48,182 bases of DNA from an uncultured bacterium (GCA_947381965.1 CANCXX010000034.1:1-48182), one strand, 5' to 3'. Positions 8,641 through 17,583 are shown, numbered from the stretch's first letter. Numbers and translations: made by a program. Notes: generated by a model not told the origin, from the sequence alone.

Positions 8641-8662
8641 TGCAAAACTGAAAGACCTTAAG

Positions 8663-8689
8663 GGTCCGGTCTTATGGACCGGACCTTTT
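8663..8689 (+). terminator. Strong terminator after gap
   Basis: GGTCCGGTC at 8663-8671 pairs perfectly with GACCGGACC at 8677-8685 across a 5-nt loop, followed by TTTT. Confidence 0.9.
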
Positions 8690-8815
8690 GTTACAATAAG
8701 CTGGCTCGCAAAGCGTGGCAGCGTTTGTTATGCACAGGACCCATGCAGAGAAAGCAAGCTGCTAAGAGGGCGCACAGGCCGCCCGGTGAGCAGGGAAGTC
8801 ATCCCTGCCTAATTG
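8690..8815. repeat. G+C-rich structured spacer between gap and pgk
   Basis: A non-coding stretch, more G+C-rich than its surroundings, with two clear hairpins: GGGCG/CGCCC (8768-8772 with 8780-8784) and GCAGGGA/TCCCTGC (8790-8796 with 8802-8808). Neither is followed by a T-run. Its style resembles the structured spacers near 29.4 and 42.0 kb, which suggests a dispersed element. I could not find a clear promoter for pgk inside it. Confidence 0.45.
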
Positions 8816-8878
8816 TTAGGATATCTGAGGGATAAATGGCATAAATATTTATTTGTTAAAATTTTGGAGGAAATAATC

Positions 8879-10102
8879 ATGGGATTAAACAAGAAATCAG
8901 TTGATGATATCAATGTGGCTGGAAAACGTGTACTTGTAAGATGCGATTTCAATGTGCCGCTTAAAAATGGTGAAATTACAGATGAAACACGTATTGTTGC
9001 AGCGCTTCCAACAATTAATAAGCTGCTTTCCGACGGGGGAAAAGTTATTCTCTGCTCCCATCTTGGCAAGGTAAAAAATGGACCAAACGAAGGCGAATCC
9101 TTAGCGCCTGTGGCAAAGAGACTTTCTGAAAAGCTTGGAAAAGAAGTAAACTTTATTTCTGATTACAACGTAACAGGTGAAGCAGCTACTGCGGCTGTGG
9201 AAGCTATGAAGGAAGGGGATGTGGTTCTGCTTCAGAATACACGTTTCCGTGGAAAAGAGGAAACCAAGAACGGTGAAGAATTCAGCAAAGAGCTGGCTGA
9301 CCTTGCAGATGCTTATGTATGTGACGCTTTCGGATCATCTCACAGAGCGCACGCTTCAGTTGCAGGCGTAACGGAATGTGTACGCGCCAAGGGCGGAGAA
9401 TGCGCTGTGGGATATCTTATGCAGAAAGAAATTGATTTCCTTGGAAATGCAGTTGAAAATCCTGTAAGACCTTTTGTAGCGATTCTCGGCGGGGCAAAGG
9501 TAGCTGATAAACTCAATGTTATCAATAACCTGCTTGAAAAATGCGACACACTTATTATCGGCGGCGGAATGGCATTTACTTTCTTAAAAGCAAAAGGCTA
9601 TGAAATTGGTAAATCGCTGGTAGATGAAGAAAAACTTGATTACTGTAAAGAAATGATGGAAAAAGCTGAAAAGCTTGGCAAAAAACTTCTTCTTCCTGTA
9701 GATACGGTAGTCGCAGATTCCTTCCCTAATCCTATTGACGCTGAAATTGAAGTGTCCACAGTGGACGCTGACAAAATTCCTGCTGATAAGGAAGGACTTG
9801 ATATTGGCGAAAAGACAGCAGAACTTTATGCGGAAGCTGTAAAATCTGCCAAGACCGTTGTATGGAACGGACCTATGGGTGTATTTGAAAATCCTATTCT
9901 TGCAAAAGGAACAATTGCTGTGGCAAAGGCCCTTGCTGAAACAGATGCAACAACTATCATCGGTGGCGGAGACTCCGCGGCTGCAGTTAACCAGCTGGGA
10001 TTTGCAGATAAGATGAGTCATATTTCAACAGGTGGCGGCGCTTCCTTAGAGTTTTTGGAAGGCAAGGAACTTCCGGGTGTAGTTGCAGCAGATGATAAAT
10101 AA
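8879..10102 (+). CDS. pgk: Phosphoglycerate kinase
   Basis: Transfers phosphate from 1,3-bisphosphoglycerate to ADP. It has 407 residues, slightly longer than the usual 395-400. The N-terminal signature [12 protein letters not shown], the substrate-binding LCSHLGKVK and the C-terminal nucleotide-binding [13 protein letters not shown] near the end are intact. GGAGG at 8866-8870 places the start at 8879; the open frame extends upstream to 8813 but without a ribosome site. tpiA follows after 24 nt, so the two are co-transcribed. Confidence 0.96.
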   Translation: MGLNKKSVDDINVAGKRVLVRCDFNVPLKNGEITDETRIVAALPTINKLLSDGGKVILCSHLGKVKNGPNEGESLAPVAKRLSEKLGKEVNFISDYNVTGEAATAAVEAMKEGDVVLLQNTRFRGKEETKNGEEFSKELADLADAYVCDAFGSSHRAHASVAGVTECVRAKGGECAVGYLMQKEIDFLGNAVENPVRPFVAILGGAKVADKLNVINNLLEKCDTLIIGGGMAFTFLKAKGYEIGKSLVDEEKLDYCKEMMEKAEKLGKKLLLPVDTVVADSFPNPIDAEIEVSTVDADKIPADKEGLDIGEKTAELYAEAVKSAKTVVWNGPMGVFENPILAKGTIAVAKALAETDATTIIGGGDSAAAVNQLGFADKMSHISTGGGASLEFLEGKELPGVVAADDK

Positions 10103-10126
10103 GGTTATTATAAAAGGAGAATGAAA

Positions 10127-10876
10127 ATGGCAAGAAGAAAAATCGTAGCCGGCAACTGGAAGATGAACATGACTCCCAGCCAGGCTGTGGCATTATGTGA
10201 CGAATTAAAGGACCTGGTAAAATCAGACGACGTTGATGTAGTGTATTGCGTACCTGCAATTGACATTGTTCCTGTGGTGGAAGCCGTAAAAGGAACCAAT
10301 GTGGAGGTTGGTGCAGAAAATATGTATTTTGAAGAAAAAGGCGCATACACTGGAGAGATTTCAGCGTCAATGCTGGTGGATGCGGGTGTAAAATATGTGA
10401 TTATCGGACATTCCGAGAGACGTGATTATTTTAAGGAAGATGACGTTTTGTTAAACAAGAAGGTAAAGAAGGCGCTGGAAGCAGGCCTTACACCAATTCT
10501 TTGCTGTGGGGAGACTTTAGAGCAGAGAGAGATGGGCATTACACTTGACTGGATTCGCATGCAGATTAAGTCTGACCTGGTAGATGTAACAGCACAACAG
10601 GTAGCTTCCATGGTGATTGCTTATGAACCTATCTGGGCAATCGGCACAGGAAAAACTGCTACAACACAGCAGGCACAGGAAGTATGTAAAGCAATCCGTG
10701 ACTGTATCGCTGAAGTATATGATGAAGCTACAGCAGAAGCTGTTCGTATTCAGTATGGTGGATCTGTAAACGCTGCTAATGCGGCAGAATTGTTTGCACA
10801 GCCTGACATTGACGGTGGTCTGGTAGGGGGCGCATCTTTAAAAGCTGATTTTGCTAAAATCGTAAATTATAAATAA
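10127..10876 (+). CDS. tpiA: Triosephosphate isomerase
   Basis: Interconverts dihydroxyacetone phosphate and glyceraldehyde 3-phosphate. It is 249 residues long, the normal size. The active-site lysine is in AGNWKMN, the histidine in IIGHSERR, the catalytic glutamate in [15 protein letters not shown], and the phosphate-binding loop in IQYGGSVN. The ATG at 10127 is preferred over one at 10121 because the AAGGAG site would be too close to the latter. It is the second gene of the pgk-tpiA unit and is followed by a strong terminator. Confidence 0.97.
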   Translation: MARRKIVAGNWKMNMTPSQAVALCDELKDLVKSDDVDVVYCVPAIDIVPVVEAVKGTNVEVGAENMYFEEKGAYTGEISASMLVDAGVKYVIIGHSERRDYFKEDDVLLNKKVKKALEAGLTPILCCGETLEQREMGITLDWIRMQIKSDLVDVTAQQVASMVIAYEPIWAIGTGKTATTQQAQEVCKAIRDCIAEVYDEATAEAVRIQYGGSVNAANAAELFAQPDIDGGLVGGASLKADFAKIVNYK

Positions 10877-10891
10877 TAGTTAGAGAAAGAC

Positions 10892-10930
10892 ACTGGATGT
10901 AAGGGTTATACTCTTATGTCCAGTTTTTTT
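10892..10930 (+). terminator. Terminator after tpiA
   Basis: Arms 10892-10903 and 10913-10924 form a 12-bp stem (two G-U pairs) with a 9-nt loop, followed by seven T residues. Confidence 0.9.
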
Positions 10931-10979
10931 GTGGGCAAAAGTTCAGCATAATAAAAATAATAAAAACCCGATAAGTTTA

Positions 10980-11008
10980 TTGAAAAAGTAAGAAAAATAG
11001 TGTATCAT
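10980..11008 (+). promoter_or_regulatory. Promoter of the glycosyltransferase-helicase unit
   Basis: TTGAAA at 10980-10985 and TATCAT at 11003-11008 with a 17-bp spacer, about 80 nt before the glycosyltransferase start. Confidence 0.6.
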
Positions 11009-11091
11009 AAAAATACTTATGCGTAAATGAATGGGAATAATTGTGCCGTAGTTGTATTGGCTCTAATTTGTTCCTGTCAGGAGAGGATTTC

Positions 11092-12045
11092 ATGGACAAT
11101 ATTTTGTATCTGGTGCTTCCCTGCTTTAATGAGGAAGAAGTATTGCCGGAAACATCCGAGCGTCTTCGGGTGAAGATGAACGGATTGATCAAGCAAAATA
11201 AAATTGATGAAAAGAGTCGTGTGATTTTTGTAAATGATGGTTCAAAGGATCGTACATGGAATTTAATCAGAGAGTTTCATGAAAAGGACAAGCTTTTCGG
11301 AGGTATTAATCTGAGCAGAAACGTGGGACACCAGAATGCGTTGCTGGCAGGTCTTCTGACGGTCAGGGAATATGCGGATATGGTGATTTCAATGGATGCA
11401 GATTTGCAGGATGATATCGATGCTATTGATGAGATGGTAGAGAAATATTTAGATGGAACGGATATTGTGTATGGTGTTCGCAGCAGCCGGAAAAAGGATA
11501 CTTTTTTTAAAAAAGTAACGGCGGAGGGATTTTATAAAATTATGAACACTATGGGGGCTAATACGGTATTTAACCATGCGGACTATCGTCTTATGAGTAA
11601 GCGGGCACTTGATGGATTGTCACAGTATGGAGAAGTGAATTTATTCCTTAGGGGAATCGTGCCCATGATAGGTTATCCCACAGATGTGGTTTATTATGAG
11701 CGGGGAGAGCGTTTTGCGGGAAAAAGCAAATATCCCTTGGGTAAAATGCTGTCTTTTGCAGTGGAGGGGATTACTTCGCTTAGTACCAGACCCATCCGGA
11801 TGATAACAACGCTTGGCTTTTTTATCTTTTTAGTCAGCATAGGTATGCTCATATACAGCCTGATAAGGCATTTTACAGGAGCGACCATAGTCGGATGGAC
11901 AACGCTTATGGTTTCAGTATGGGCGATAGGAGGTCTTATTCTTCTTTCACTGGGGGTAGTGGGAGAGTATATTGGAAAGATATATCTGGAGACAAAAATG
12001 CGTCCCAGATATATTATTGAACAGTTTCTAAATGACAAAGATTAA
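11092..12045 (+). CDS. Family 2 glycosyltransferase, GtrB/DPM1-like, with two C-terminal membrane helices
   Basis: Probably transfers a sugar from a nucleotide donor to undecaprenyl phosphate on the inner face of the membrane. Of 317 residues, the GT-A domain comes first with LPCFNEEEVLPET at the N-terminus, VNDGSKDRT near 47 and the metal-binding DADLQDD near 102. A positively charged AGKSKYPLGKM segment precedes two transmembrane helices at about 237-258 and 268-292, the typical plan of GtrB and related polyprenyl-phosphate glycosyltransferases. The start follows GGAGAGG. The helicase gene begins 4 nt after its stop. The lipid-linked sugar it makes would be a natural donor for the GT-C-like proteins further along; that link is inference. 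Confidence 0.85.
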   Translation: MDNILYLVLPCFNEEEVLPETSERLRVKMNGLIKQNKIDEKSRVIFVNDGSKDRTWNLIREFHEKDKLFGGINLSRNVGHQNALLAGLLTVREYADMVISMDADLQDDIDAIDEMVEKYLDGTDIVYGVRSSRKKDTFFKKVTAEGFYKIMNTMGANTVFNHADYRLMSKRALDGLSQYGEVNLFLRGIVPMIGYPTDVVYYERGERFAGKSKYPLGKMLSFAVEGITSLSTRPIRMITTLGFFIFLVSIGMLIYSLIRHFTGATIVGWTTLMVSVWAIGGLILLSLGVVGEYIGKIYLETKMRPRYIIEQFLNDKD

Positions 12046-12049
12046 ATGA

Positions 12050-13714
12050 ATGGATGGTAAAAGAGTGGAAGAAAAATTAGAAGAGACAGAATCAACATTG
12101 CGGTTTAGTGAATCGGGAATTCATCCCGATATTTTAAGGGCAGTAAGTGAGATGGGTTTTGAGGTTATGACGCCTATTCAGGAAAAAGCAATACCTGTTC
12201 TTTTGGAAGGAAAGGATATCATAGGGCAGGCGCAGACCGGAACCGGAAAGACAGCGGCCTTTGCCATACCAATGATACAAAGCATGGATCCCCAGTTAAA
12301 AAAACCTCAGGGGATTATTCTTTGTCCAACCAGAGAACTTGCGATGCAGGCGGCGGAGGAAATACGAAAACTAACCAAATATATGAAGAGCATCAAAGTT
12401 CTGCCTGTCTATGGAGGACAGGATATCAGCAGACAAATCAGAGGACTCAGCCAGGGGGTTCAAATCATTGTAGGCACGCCGGGACGTGTTATGGATCATT
12501 TAAGACGTCATACGATTAAAACATCGGACATTAAAATGATTGTGCTGGATGAAGCAGATGAAATGCTGAATATGGGGTTTAGGGAAGACATTGAAACGAT
12601 ACTTGGCGACATGCCTGAAGAACATCAGATGGCTCTGTTTTCAGCAACAATGCCCAAAGTAATCCTTGATATAACAGGCGCTTACCAAAAAGATGCGGTA
12701 TTTATCAAGGTGACACCCAAAGAGATTACGGTAGCCTCCATTAAGCAGGCATACTACCGGGTGGCAAGAAAGGATAAGGTTGAGGCGCTGTGCCGTCTGA
12801 TTGATTATTACCAGCCGGCCCGAAGCCTGATTTTCTGTAACACCAAGCGTATGGTGGATGAAATTACCGGACAGCTGAAAGACAGGGGATATGAGGCGGA
12901 AGGGCTTCATGGAGATTTATCTCAGAACCAGAGAGATACGGTTATGAATCTTTTCCGTAATGGCAGATGCGCTATTTTGATTGCCACCGATGTGGCGGCA
13001 AGAGGAATTGATGTGAGCGGTGTGGACGCGGTATTTAACTATGATGTGCCGGAAGATATTGAATATTATGTGCATAGAATAGGAAGAACCGGACGTGCCG
13101 GAAGAAAGGGACGTTCCTTTACTTTGATATCCGGCAGGGAAATCTTTAAAATACGGGATATTGAGAGAATATGCCACACCACAATACGGGAAAGGAAAAT
13201 ACCTGCTCCGTCAGACATTACAAGAGTTAAATCAGACAAGCTTTTTGTAGAAGCAATGAATGTAATGGAAAATAAAGATTTGGAAGAAATCAGACAGTCT
13301 ATTCAAAACGCAGCTGAAAAAAACGGCTTTTCAGTACTTGACCTGGCAGCGGCCTTTATGCAGATAAGCATGGGAGACGCACCGGAGGAAATAGAGGAAG
13401 AAAAACCTTATGAGAAAAACAGGCGCAGAGAGCGCAGCAGAAGGTCAGGAAGGCGTGAGAGAGAAGAAAGAGGAAGCCGGGAAGAGAGAACTGGAAAACG
13501 GGAAAGAGACGAGAGAGGCAGACGGGAGAGAGACGAGAAGGGCAGAAAAGAGGAAAAGACGTTCAGACGGGACAGAGATTTAAGAAGAAAAGAAGAAAAA
13601 GCATCCAGGGAAGAGAAAAGCCGGAAATGGCTGAAAGCAGAACGGTCTGTAAGGACAGAAGAGAAAGAGCGGAGCAGCATGCCCCTGGGAAAACTTCTTT
13701 CAAAAAGAAAGTAG
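12050..13714 (+). CDS. DEAD-box ATP-dependent RNA helicase (CshA/DeaD type) with a charged tail
   Basis: An RNA helicase likely involved in ribosome assembly, RNA turnover or cold adaptation. Of 554 residues, the Q motif is near 37-48 and the remaining motifs are in order: AQTGTGKT 61-68, PTRELAMQ about 93-100, DEAD 167-170, SAT 198-200, and HRIGRTGR 342-349. The last 90 or so residues are almost entirely Arg, Glu, Lys and Asp repeats, a disordered RNA-binding tail common in clostridial CshA-like helicases. No clear ribosome site lies before the ATG, so translation is probably coupled to the upstream gene, whose stop is 4 nt away. It is not certain which of several paralogous helicases this is. 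Confidence 0.92.
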   Translation: MDGKRVEEKLEETESTLRFSESGIHPDILRAVSEMGFEVMTPIQEKAIPVLLEGKDIIGQAQTGTGKTAAFAIPMIQSMDPQLKKPQGIILCPTRELAMQAAEEIRKLTKYMKSIKVLPVYGGQDISRQIRGLSQGVQIIVGTPGRVMDHLRRHTIKTSDIKMIVLDEADEMLNMGFREDIETILGDMPEEHQMALFSATMPKVILDITGAYQKDAVFIKVTPKEITVASIKQAYYRVARKDKVEALCRLIDYYQPARSLIFCNTKRMVDEITGQLKDRGYEAEGLHGDLSQNQRDTVMNLFRNGRCAILIATDVAARGIDVSGVDAVFNYDVPEDIEYYVHRIGRTGRAGRKGRSFTLISGREIFKIRDIERICHTTIRERKIPAPSDITRVKSDKLFVEAMNVMENKDLEEIRQSIQNAAEKNGFSVLDLAAAFMQISMGDAPEEIEEEKPYEKNRRRERSRRSGRREREERGSREERTGKRERDERGRRERDEKGRKEEKTFRRDRDLRRKEEKASREEKSRKWLKAERSVRTEEKERSSMPLGKLLSKRK

Positions 13715-13730
13715 CATAAAAGTAATAAAA

Positions 13731-13760
13731 ATGACAGTCTCCTGATTAGGAGGCTGTCAT
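13731..13760 (-). terminator. Terminator of the ABC exporter operon, overlapping its stop codon
   Basis: Arms 13731-13743 and 13748-13760 make a 13-bp stem with one G-U pair and a 4-nt loop. On the minus strand it is followed by a T-rich run (TTTTATTAC). The TAA stop of the second ABC gene lies in the loop and first stem base. It may also slow plus-strand transcription from the helicase gene. Confidence 0.85.
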
Positions 13761-15524
13761 CATTTGTGCAGTATGAAGTCTGTAATAGGCTCCCTTTTTT
13801 GCCATTAATTCACTTGCAGAACCTTCTTCCACAATACCGCCGTTATCAATTACAAAAATCCGGTCAGCTTTTTGGATGGTGGATAATCGGTGTGCAATTA
13901 CGAAAGAAGTGCGTCCCTTTAGCAGGGCGTCAATTCCTTCCTGTACCAAAAGTTCTGTCTGTGTATCAATACTGGAAGTAGCTTCATCCAGTATAAGTAT
14001 ATTAGGTTTAGAAACCATGGTTCTTGCAAAGGCAAGAAGCTGTTTTTGCCCTACGGAAAGTCCGCCGCCCCGTTCGGATAAAATGGTATCATATCCTTTT
14101 TCAAGCTTACAGATAAAGTCGTGGGCATGGACTGCTCTGGCTGCTTCTTCAATTTCCGCGTCTGTGGCATCTAATTTTCCATACCGGATATTATCTTTAA
14201 TGGAACCTGTAAATAGAAAGTTATCCTGTGTCATAATTCCCATCTGACGGCGAAGGCTTTCAATGGAGACTTTTTTTACATCAAAACCATCTACCCTGAC
14301 AATTCCTTTCTGTACATCGTAAAAACGGCTGATCAGGTTTACAATAGTGGTCTTGCCTGCTCCGGTAGGGCCTACAAGTGCAATGGTTTCGCCTGGTTTT
14401 ACATCAAAGCTTACATTATTTAATACTTCTGTATTCTGGTCATAGGAGAAGCCTACATGGGAAAAAGTAACCTGTCCCTGGATGGGAGGTATCTCTTCCA
14501 CATTCTCCGCGTCTTTGATTCCAGCTTCTGTATCAAGAATTTCAAAGACACGCTCTGCAGCGGCAATGTTTGTAATTATCTGATTATAAAAATTACTCAA
14601 ATTCATAATCGGATGCCAGAACATGCCGATGTAGCTGCCAAAGGCAATAAATGTACCAATGGAAACCTGATCTGGTCCCAGAAGCTTAAGCCCCACAAAA
14701 TACAAAGCGGCGAAGCCGGCGCCCCAGCATAAATCAATAACAGAGCCCATGCCGTCTGCCAGCCGGACAGCGCCTACAAAAGACTTGCGTTGCGCTTCCA
14801 GCAGTTCGTCAAAAGTCTGGCTGGTTTCCTCTTCTGCAGAGAAACTCTGGATAATCCGCATACCTGACATGTCTTCATGGATAAAAGCATTCAGATTGGA
14901 AGATTTTTTACGGAAATCCTGCCATTTTTTGTGGGAGTAAAACTGGATCAGCCATATGCCTGCCATCATAAACGGGAGGCTGCATAAGGAGGCTGAAGCC
15001 AGTATTGGACTTTTTAGAAACATAATAACAACCACAGCCAGCACAGTTGTAAAATCCGGTATCAAAGTGGTAACAAAATTATTCAGCATATCCTTTAGGG
15101 AATTGACATCACCGATAATACGTGCCAGGATTTTTCCTGTAGGACGGCTGTCAAAAAACTGCAGATCCAGTGTCTGGATATGAGAGTACAAATCCTGCCG
15201 GATAGTAACCAGAATACTGTTGCATACTTTTGCCATAATATACATGCGCAGTTTGACGCCGCCTATGAAAAGCAAGTTCAGTATAATGGCAAAAATTACA
15301 AGTTTAACCAGACCTGACATGTCTCCTGCAGAAATATATTTATCAACGGCCTGCTCCATAAGAAGTGGGTTGATTAAGGATACAACAACGCAGAAAGCCA
15401 TAATAAACAGTACTAAAATAATTTCTTTTTTATAGGTAAGAAGATAGGTTAGCAGCCGGCGGAGCGTGTTCAGCTTACTTCCGCCTTTTAGCTGTTCGTC
15501 TTCTTTATAGGAATTAAAGCTCAT
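13746..15524 (-). CDS. Heterodimeric ABC exporter, second half-transporter (catalytic-site NBD)
   Basis: A 592-residue half-transporter: six membrane helices in the first 320 residues or so, then an ATPase domain. Walker A GPTGAGKTT is at about 383-391 and Walker B ILILDEATSS at about 505-513 with the catalytic glutamate. The signature motif reads LSVGQKQ instead of LSGGQ, a degenerate form. The upstream partner has a normal signature but lacks the catalytic glutamate. This asymmetry is the mark of heterodimeric multidrug exporters such as BmrCD and LmrCD. Its ATG overlaps the partner's TGA by the ATGA arrangement, so the two are translationally coupled. Substrate unknown; drugs or lipids are most likely. 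Confidence 0.9.
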   Translation of the reverse strand: MSFNSYKEDEQLKGGSKLNTLRRLLTYLLTYKKEIILVLFIMAFCVVVSLINPLLMEQAVDKYISAGDMSGLVKLVIFAIILNLLFIGGVKLRMYIMAKVCNSILVTIRQDLYSHIQTLDLQFFDSRPTGKILARIIGDVNSLKDMLNNFVTTLIPDFTTVLAVVVIMFLKSPILASASLCSLPFMMAGIWLIQFYSHKKWQDFRKKSSNLNAFIHEDMSGMRIIQSFSAEEETSQTFDELLEAQRKSFVGAVRLADGMGSVIDLCWGAGFAALYFVGLKLLGPDQVSIGTFIAFGSYIGMFWHPIMNLSNFYNQIITNIAAAERVFEILDTEAGIKDAENVEEIPPIQGQVTFSHVGFSYDQNTEVLNNVSFDVKPGETIALVGPTGAGKTTIVNLISRFYDVQKGIVRVDGFDVKKVSIESLRRQMGIMTQDNFLFTGSIKDNIRYGKLDATDAEIEEAARAVHAHDFICKLEKGYDTILSERGGGLSVGQKQLLAFARTMVSKPNILILDEATSSIDTQTELLVQEGIDALLKGRTSFVIAHRLSTIQKADRIFVIDNGGIVEEGSASELMAKKGAYYRLHTAQMMTAS

Positions 15525-17254
15525 GCTGTGATTTCCTCCTTTGGTTCTCCATATTGTGCTACATAAGTCTGGTAATACAGCCCCTTTTGTGCCAGAAGGC
15601 TTTTGTGGTTTCCCCTTTCAGCAATTCTTCCGTTTTCCAGAATAAGGATTTCATCTGCATGACAGACTGCGCTGATACGGTGGCCGATGATAATTTTTGT
15701 AGTATCAGGCAGATGACGCAGGGTTTCGTGTATGGACTGTTCTGTTTCCATATCCAAAGCGGAGGTGGAATCGTCAAGTACCAGTACAGGTGTTTTCTTT
15801 GCCAGCGCTCTGGCAATAGTGATACGCTGCTTCTGACCGCCGGAAAGTCCCACGCCCCGTTCACCGATGACAGTGTCATACTGCTGTTCCATTTTTTCAA
15901 TAAAACTGCCGGCTTGTGCGCGGTGGGCAGCATCACGGACAGCGGAAAGAGAAAGCTGTTCCTTTTTCCCCAGCATTACATTATCTAAAATGGTGTCTGA
16001 AAACAGGAATACATCCTGCATAACCAGTGAAATGGAGCTGCGCAGCTGCTTTAGGGAAAGGGATTTTACATTTACGTCGTCCAAAAGGATAGCGCCTTCT
16101 GTGGCATCATACAGACGCTGGAGCAGATAAATCAGTGAACTTTTTCCGGCTCCGGTTGCACCCATAATACCAACTGTTTTTCCTGGTTCCGCAGTAAAGG
16201 AGATGTCGTGAAGGATTTCATGACGGTCTGCTTTATGGAAGGATACATGGGAAAAGGTGATTTTTCCATTTACCTTTGGCAGGATAACAGGAGCTTCGGG
16301 GTCTGTAATTACAGGTTTTTCTTCATAAAGTTTCTTTATTCTCCGGTTGGAGGCAATGGCAGATGAAAAGCTGTTGGTCAGCCATCCAAGCATTTCCATG
16401 GGCCAGACGATATTCATGGAGTATTCGATAAAGGCGCTGAGATCCCCCAATGTGATTTCTCCATTTTTAAATAAGTAGCCGCCGATTAACAAAATAATAA
16501 TAGGAAGCAGCTTGGTGATTAGTGACAGATATGGGTGATATTTTACAAACAGCTTGGATTGCGCCATATTCAGGTCATAGTACCGTTGATTATGGGAAAG
16601 AAATTTGGATATTTCATGCTTTTCCCTTGCGAAGGCTTTTACGGTCCTTACACCTGTCAGATTTTCTTCTGCAACGGTGTTAAGGGATGCGTTCTCTTCA
16701 CTGATTGCTTCAAATACGTTGTCCAACTTCCTCTCCATGAAAATTGCAATACAGGCGGCCGCTGCCATACATAGCGTGGGCAGAATTGCCAGCTTCCAGT
16801 TTAGGCTGTACATACAAAACAGTACGATAGAAGTATGGATAATCACTTCTAAAAGCAGCATCCCCACATAGGTAAGTCCATCCCAGATTTTGTCCACGTC
16901 GTCTTTAACCCGACTCATTAGTTCGCCGGTGCCTGTACGGTCAAAAAACTCTGCGCTTAAAGACTGGACATGACGAAACAAATCACGCCGTATCTCAAAA
17001 GAGATTTTGGATCCGGTGGCATCAAATGTGTATTCCTTGGCATACTGGAAAATACACCTTCCTAAACCGATACATAAAATTCCGGAAAGGAGAGGCAGCA
17101 GTTTCTGCATTTGACCGCCGATGATTACATCATCCACAATATGTTTTGTAAGCTGTGGAGAGAGCATATCCAGCACAACGCTGATAATCAGGGAAATAAT
17201 TGCAAATAAAAATGCAAATTTTTGCTCCCAGACATATGTTGATATTTTTTTCAT
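15521..17254 (-). CDS. Heterodimeric ABC exporter, first half-transporter (degenerate-site NBD)
   Basis: A 577-residue half-transporter with an N-terminal six-helix domain and a C-terminal ATPase. Walker A GATGAGKSS lies near 364-372 and the signature LSGGQKQ near 468-474. Walker B reads VLVLDDSTSALD, with aspartate in place of the catalytic glutamate. Paired with the second subunit's LSVGQ signature, this gives one inactive and one active ATP site, as in BmrC/BmrD. AGGAGG precedes the ATG closely. It is the first structural gene after a leader peptide and a strong terminator, so its expression is probably controlled by attenuation. Confidence 0.9.
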   Translation of the reverse strand: MKKISTYVWEQKFAFLFAIISLIISVVLDMLSPQLTKHIVDDVIIGGQMQKLLPLLSGILCIGLGRCIFQYAKEYTFDATGSKISFEIRRDLFRHVQSLSAEFFDRTGTGELMSRVKDDVDKIWDGLTYVGMLLLEVIIHTSIVLFCMYSLNWKLAILPTLCMAAAACIAIFMERKLDNVFEAISEENASLNTVAEENLTGVRTVKAFAREKHEISKFLSHNQRYYDLNMAQSKLFVKYHPYLSLITKLLPIIILLIGGYLFKNGEITLGDLSAFIEYSMNIVWPMEMLGWLTNSFSSAIASNRRIKKLYEEKPVITDPEAPVILPKVNGKITFSHVSFHKADRHEILHDISFTAEPGKTVGIMGATGAGKSSLIYLLQRLYDATEGAILLDDVNVKSLSLKQLRSSISLVMQDVFLFSDTILDNVMLGKKEQLSLSAVRDAAHRAQAGSFIEKMEQQYDTVIGERGVGLSGGQKQRITIARALAKKTPVLVLDDSTSALDMETEQSIHETLRHLPDTTKIIIGHRISAVCHADEILILENGRIAERGNHKSLLAQKGLYYQTYVAQYGEPKEEITA

Positions 17255-17290
17255 AAGATCCTCCTGTAAATATTCTTTCTGGCTATGCGG

Positions 17291-17331
17291 ACAAAAAAAC
17301 AGCCATGGTAATTGAAGCTACCATGGCTGTT
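17291..17331 (-). terminator. Attenuator: terminator between leader peptide and ABC exporter
   Basis: Arms 17298-17310 and 17319-17331 are perfectly complementary (13 bp, containing CCATGG) with an 8-nt loop, followed on the minus strand by seven T residues. It lies after the leader peptide stop (17358) and before the exporter start (17254). Bases 17391-17402 inside the leader gene can pair with 17323-17330 (two 4-bp blocks with a 4-nt bulge), a possible but weak antiterminator. Confidence 0.85.
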
Positions 17332-17357
17332 AAAAATCCGGTGTCAGTAGTGTGCAT

Positions 17358-17492
17358 TTATTGTTCTCTATGACGGGAACATAAATTCGCACAGCAAACC
17401 ATACAATGTAAACATAAGCCAGAAGGTAATTTCGTTATAGAATCATTAATGGAACTTGTTTTGGTTATAAATAATCTTTTAATCTTATTCAT
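17358..17492 (-). CDS. Cys-rich leader peptide of the ABC exporter operon (44 residues)
   Basis: A small gene with everything a gene needs: its own promoter, an AAAGGAGGT ribosome site 6 nt before the ATG, 44 codons, a TAA stop, and a strong terminator directly after. The peptide starts MNKIKRLFITKTSSINDS and ends with a cysteine cluster, C27, C30, C33, C34 and C38 (CLHCMVCCANLC), then a basic SRHREQ. The best precedent is BmrB, the leader peptide whose translation controls read-through into the BmrCD exporter of B. subtilis when antibiotics stall ribosomes. I recognise no homologue of the sequence itself. An alternative is that it is an exported or metal-binding peptide; no maturation enzyme is encoded nearby. 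Confidence 0.7.
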   Translation of the reverse strand: MNKIKRLFITKTSSINDSITKLPSGLCLHCMVCCANLCSRHREQ

Positions 17493-17538
17493 ATAATTAC
17501 CTCCTTTCCCAAATGCAAAAATTAACAGTTACAAATTT

Positions 17539-17567
17539 ACCATACGCCTTTCCAAATCGTTTGTCAA
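17539..17567 (-). promoter_or_regulatory. Promoter of the leader peptide and ABC exporter operon
   Basis: On the minus strand TTGACA (17562-17567) and TATGGT (17539-17544) are separated by exactly 17 bp, about 47 nt before the leader peptide ATG. Confidence 0.85.
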
Positions 17568-17583
17568 CAGAAGAATTTTTTAA

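Noticed and set aside
8813-8878. N-terminal extension of pgk
   Set aside because: The family starts at [10 protein letters not shown], and GGAGG sits directly before that ATG.
13408-13680. Serine- and leucine-rich frame antisense to the helicase tail
   Set aside because: It is the complement of the Arg/Glu-rich low-complexity tail of the helicase.
17298-17331. The CCATGG palindrome as a plus-strand regulatory site for the CDF gene
   Set aside because: It lies more than 250 bp from the CDF promoter, and the T-run on the minus strand marks it as a terminator for the leader transcript.
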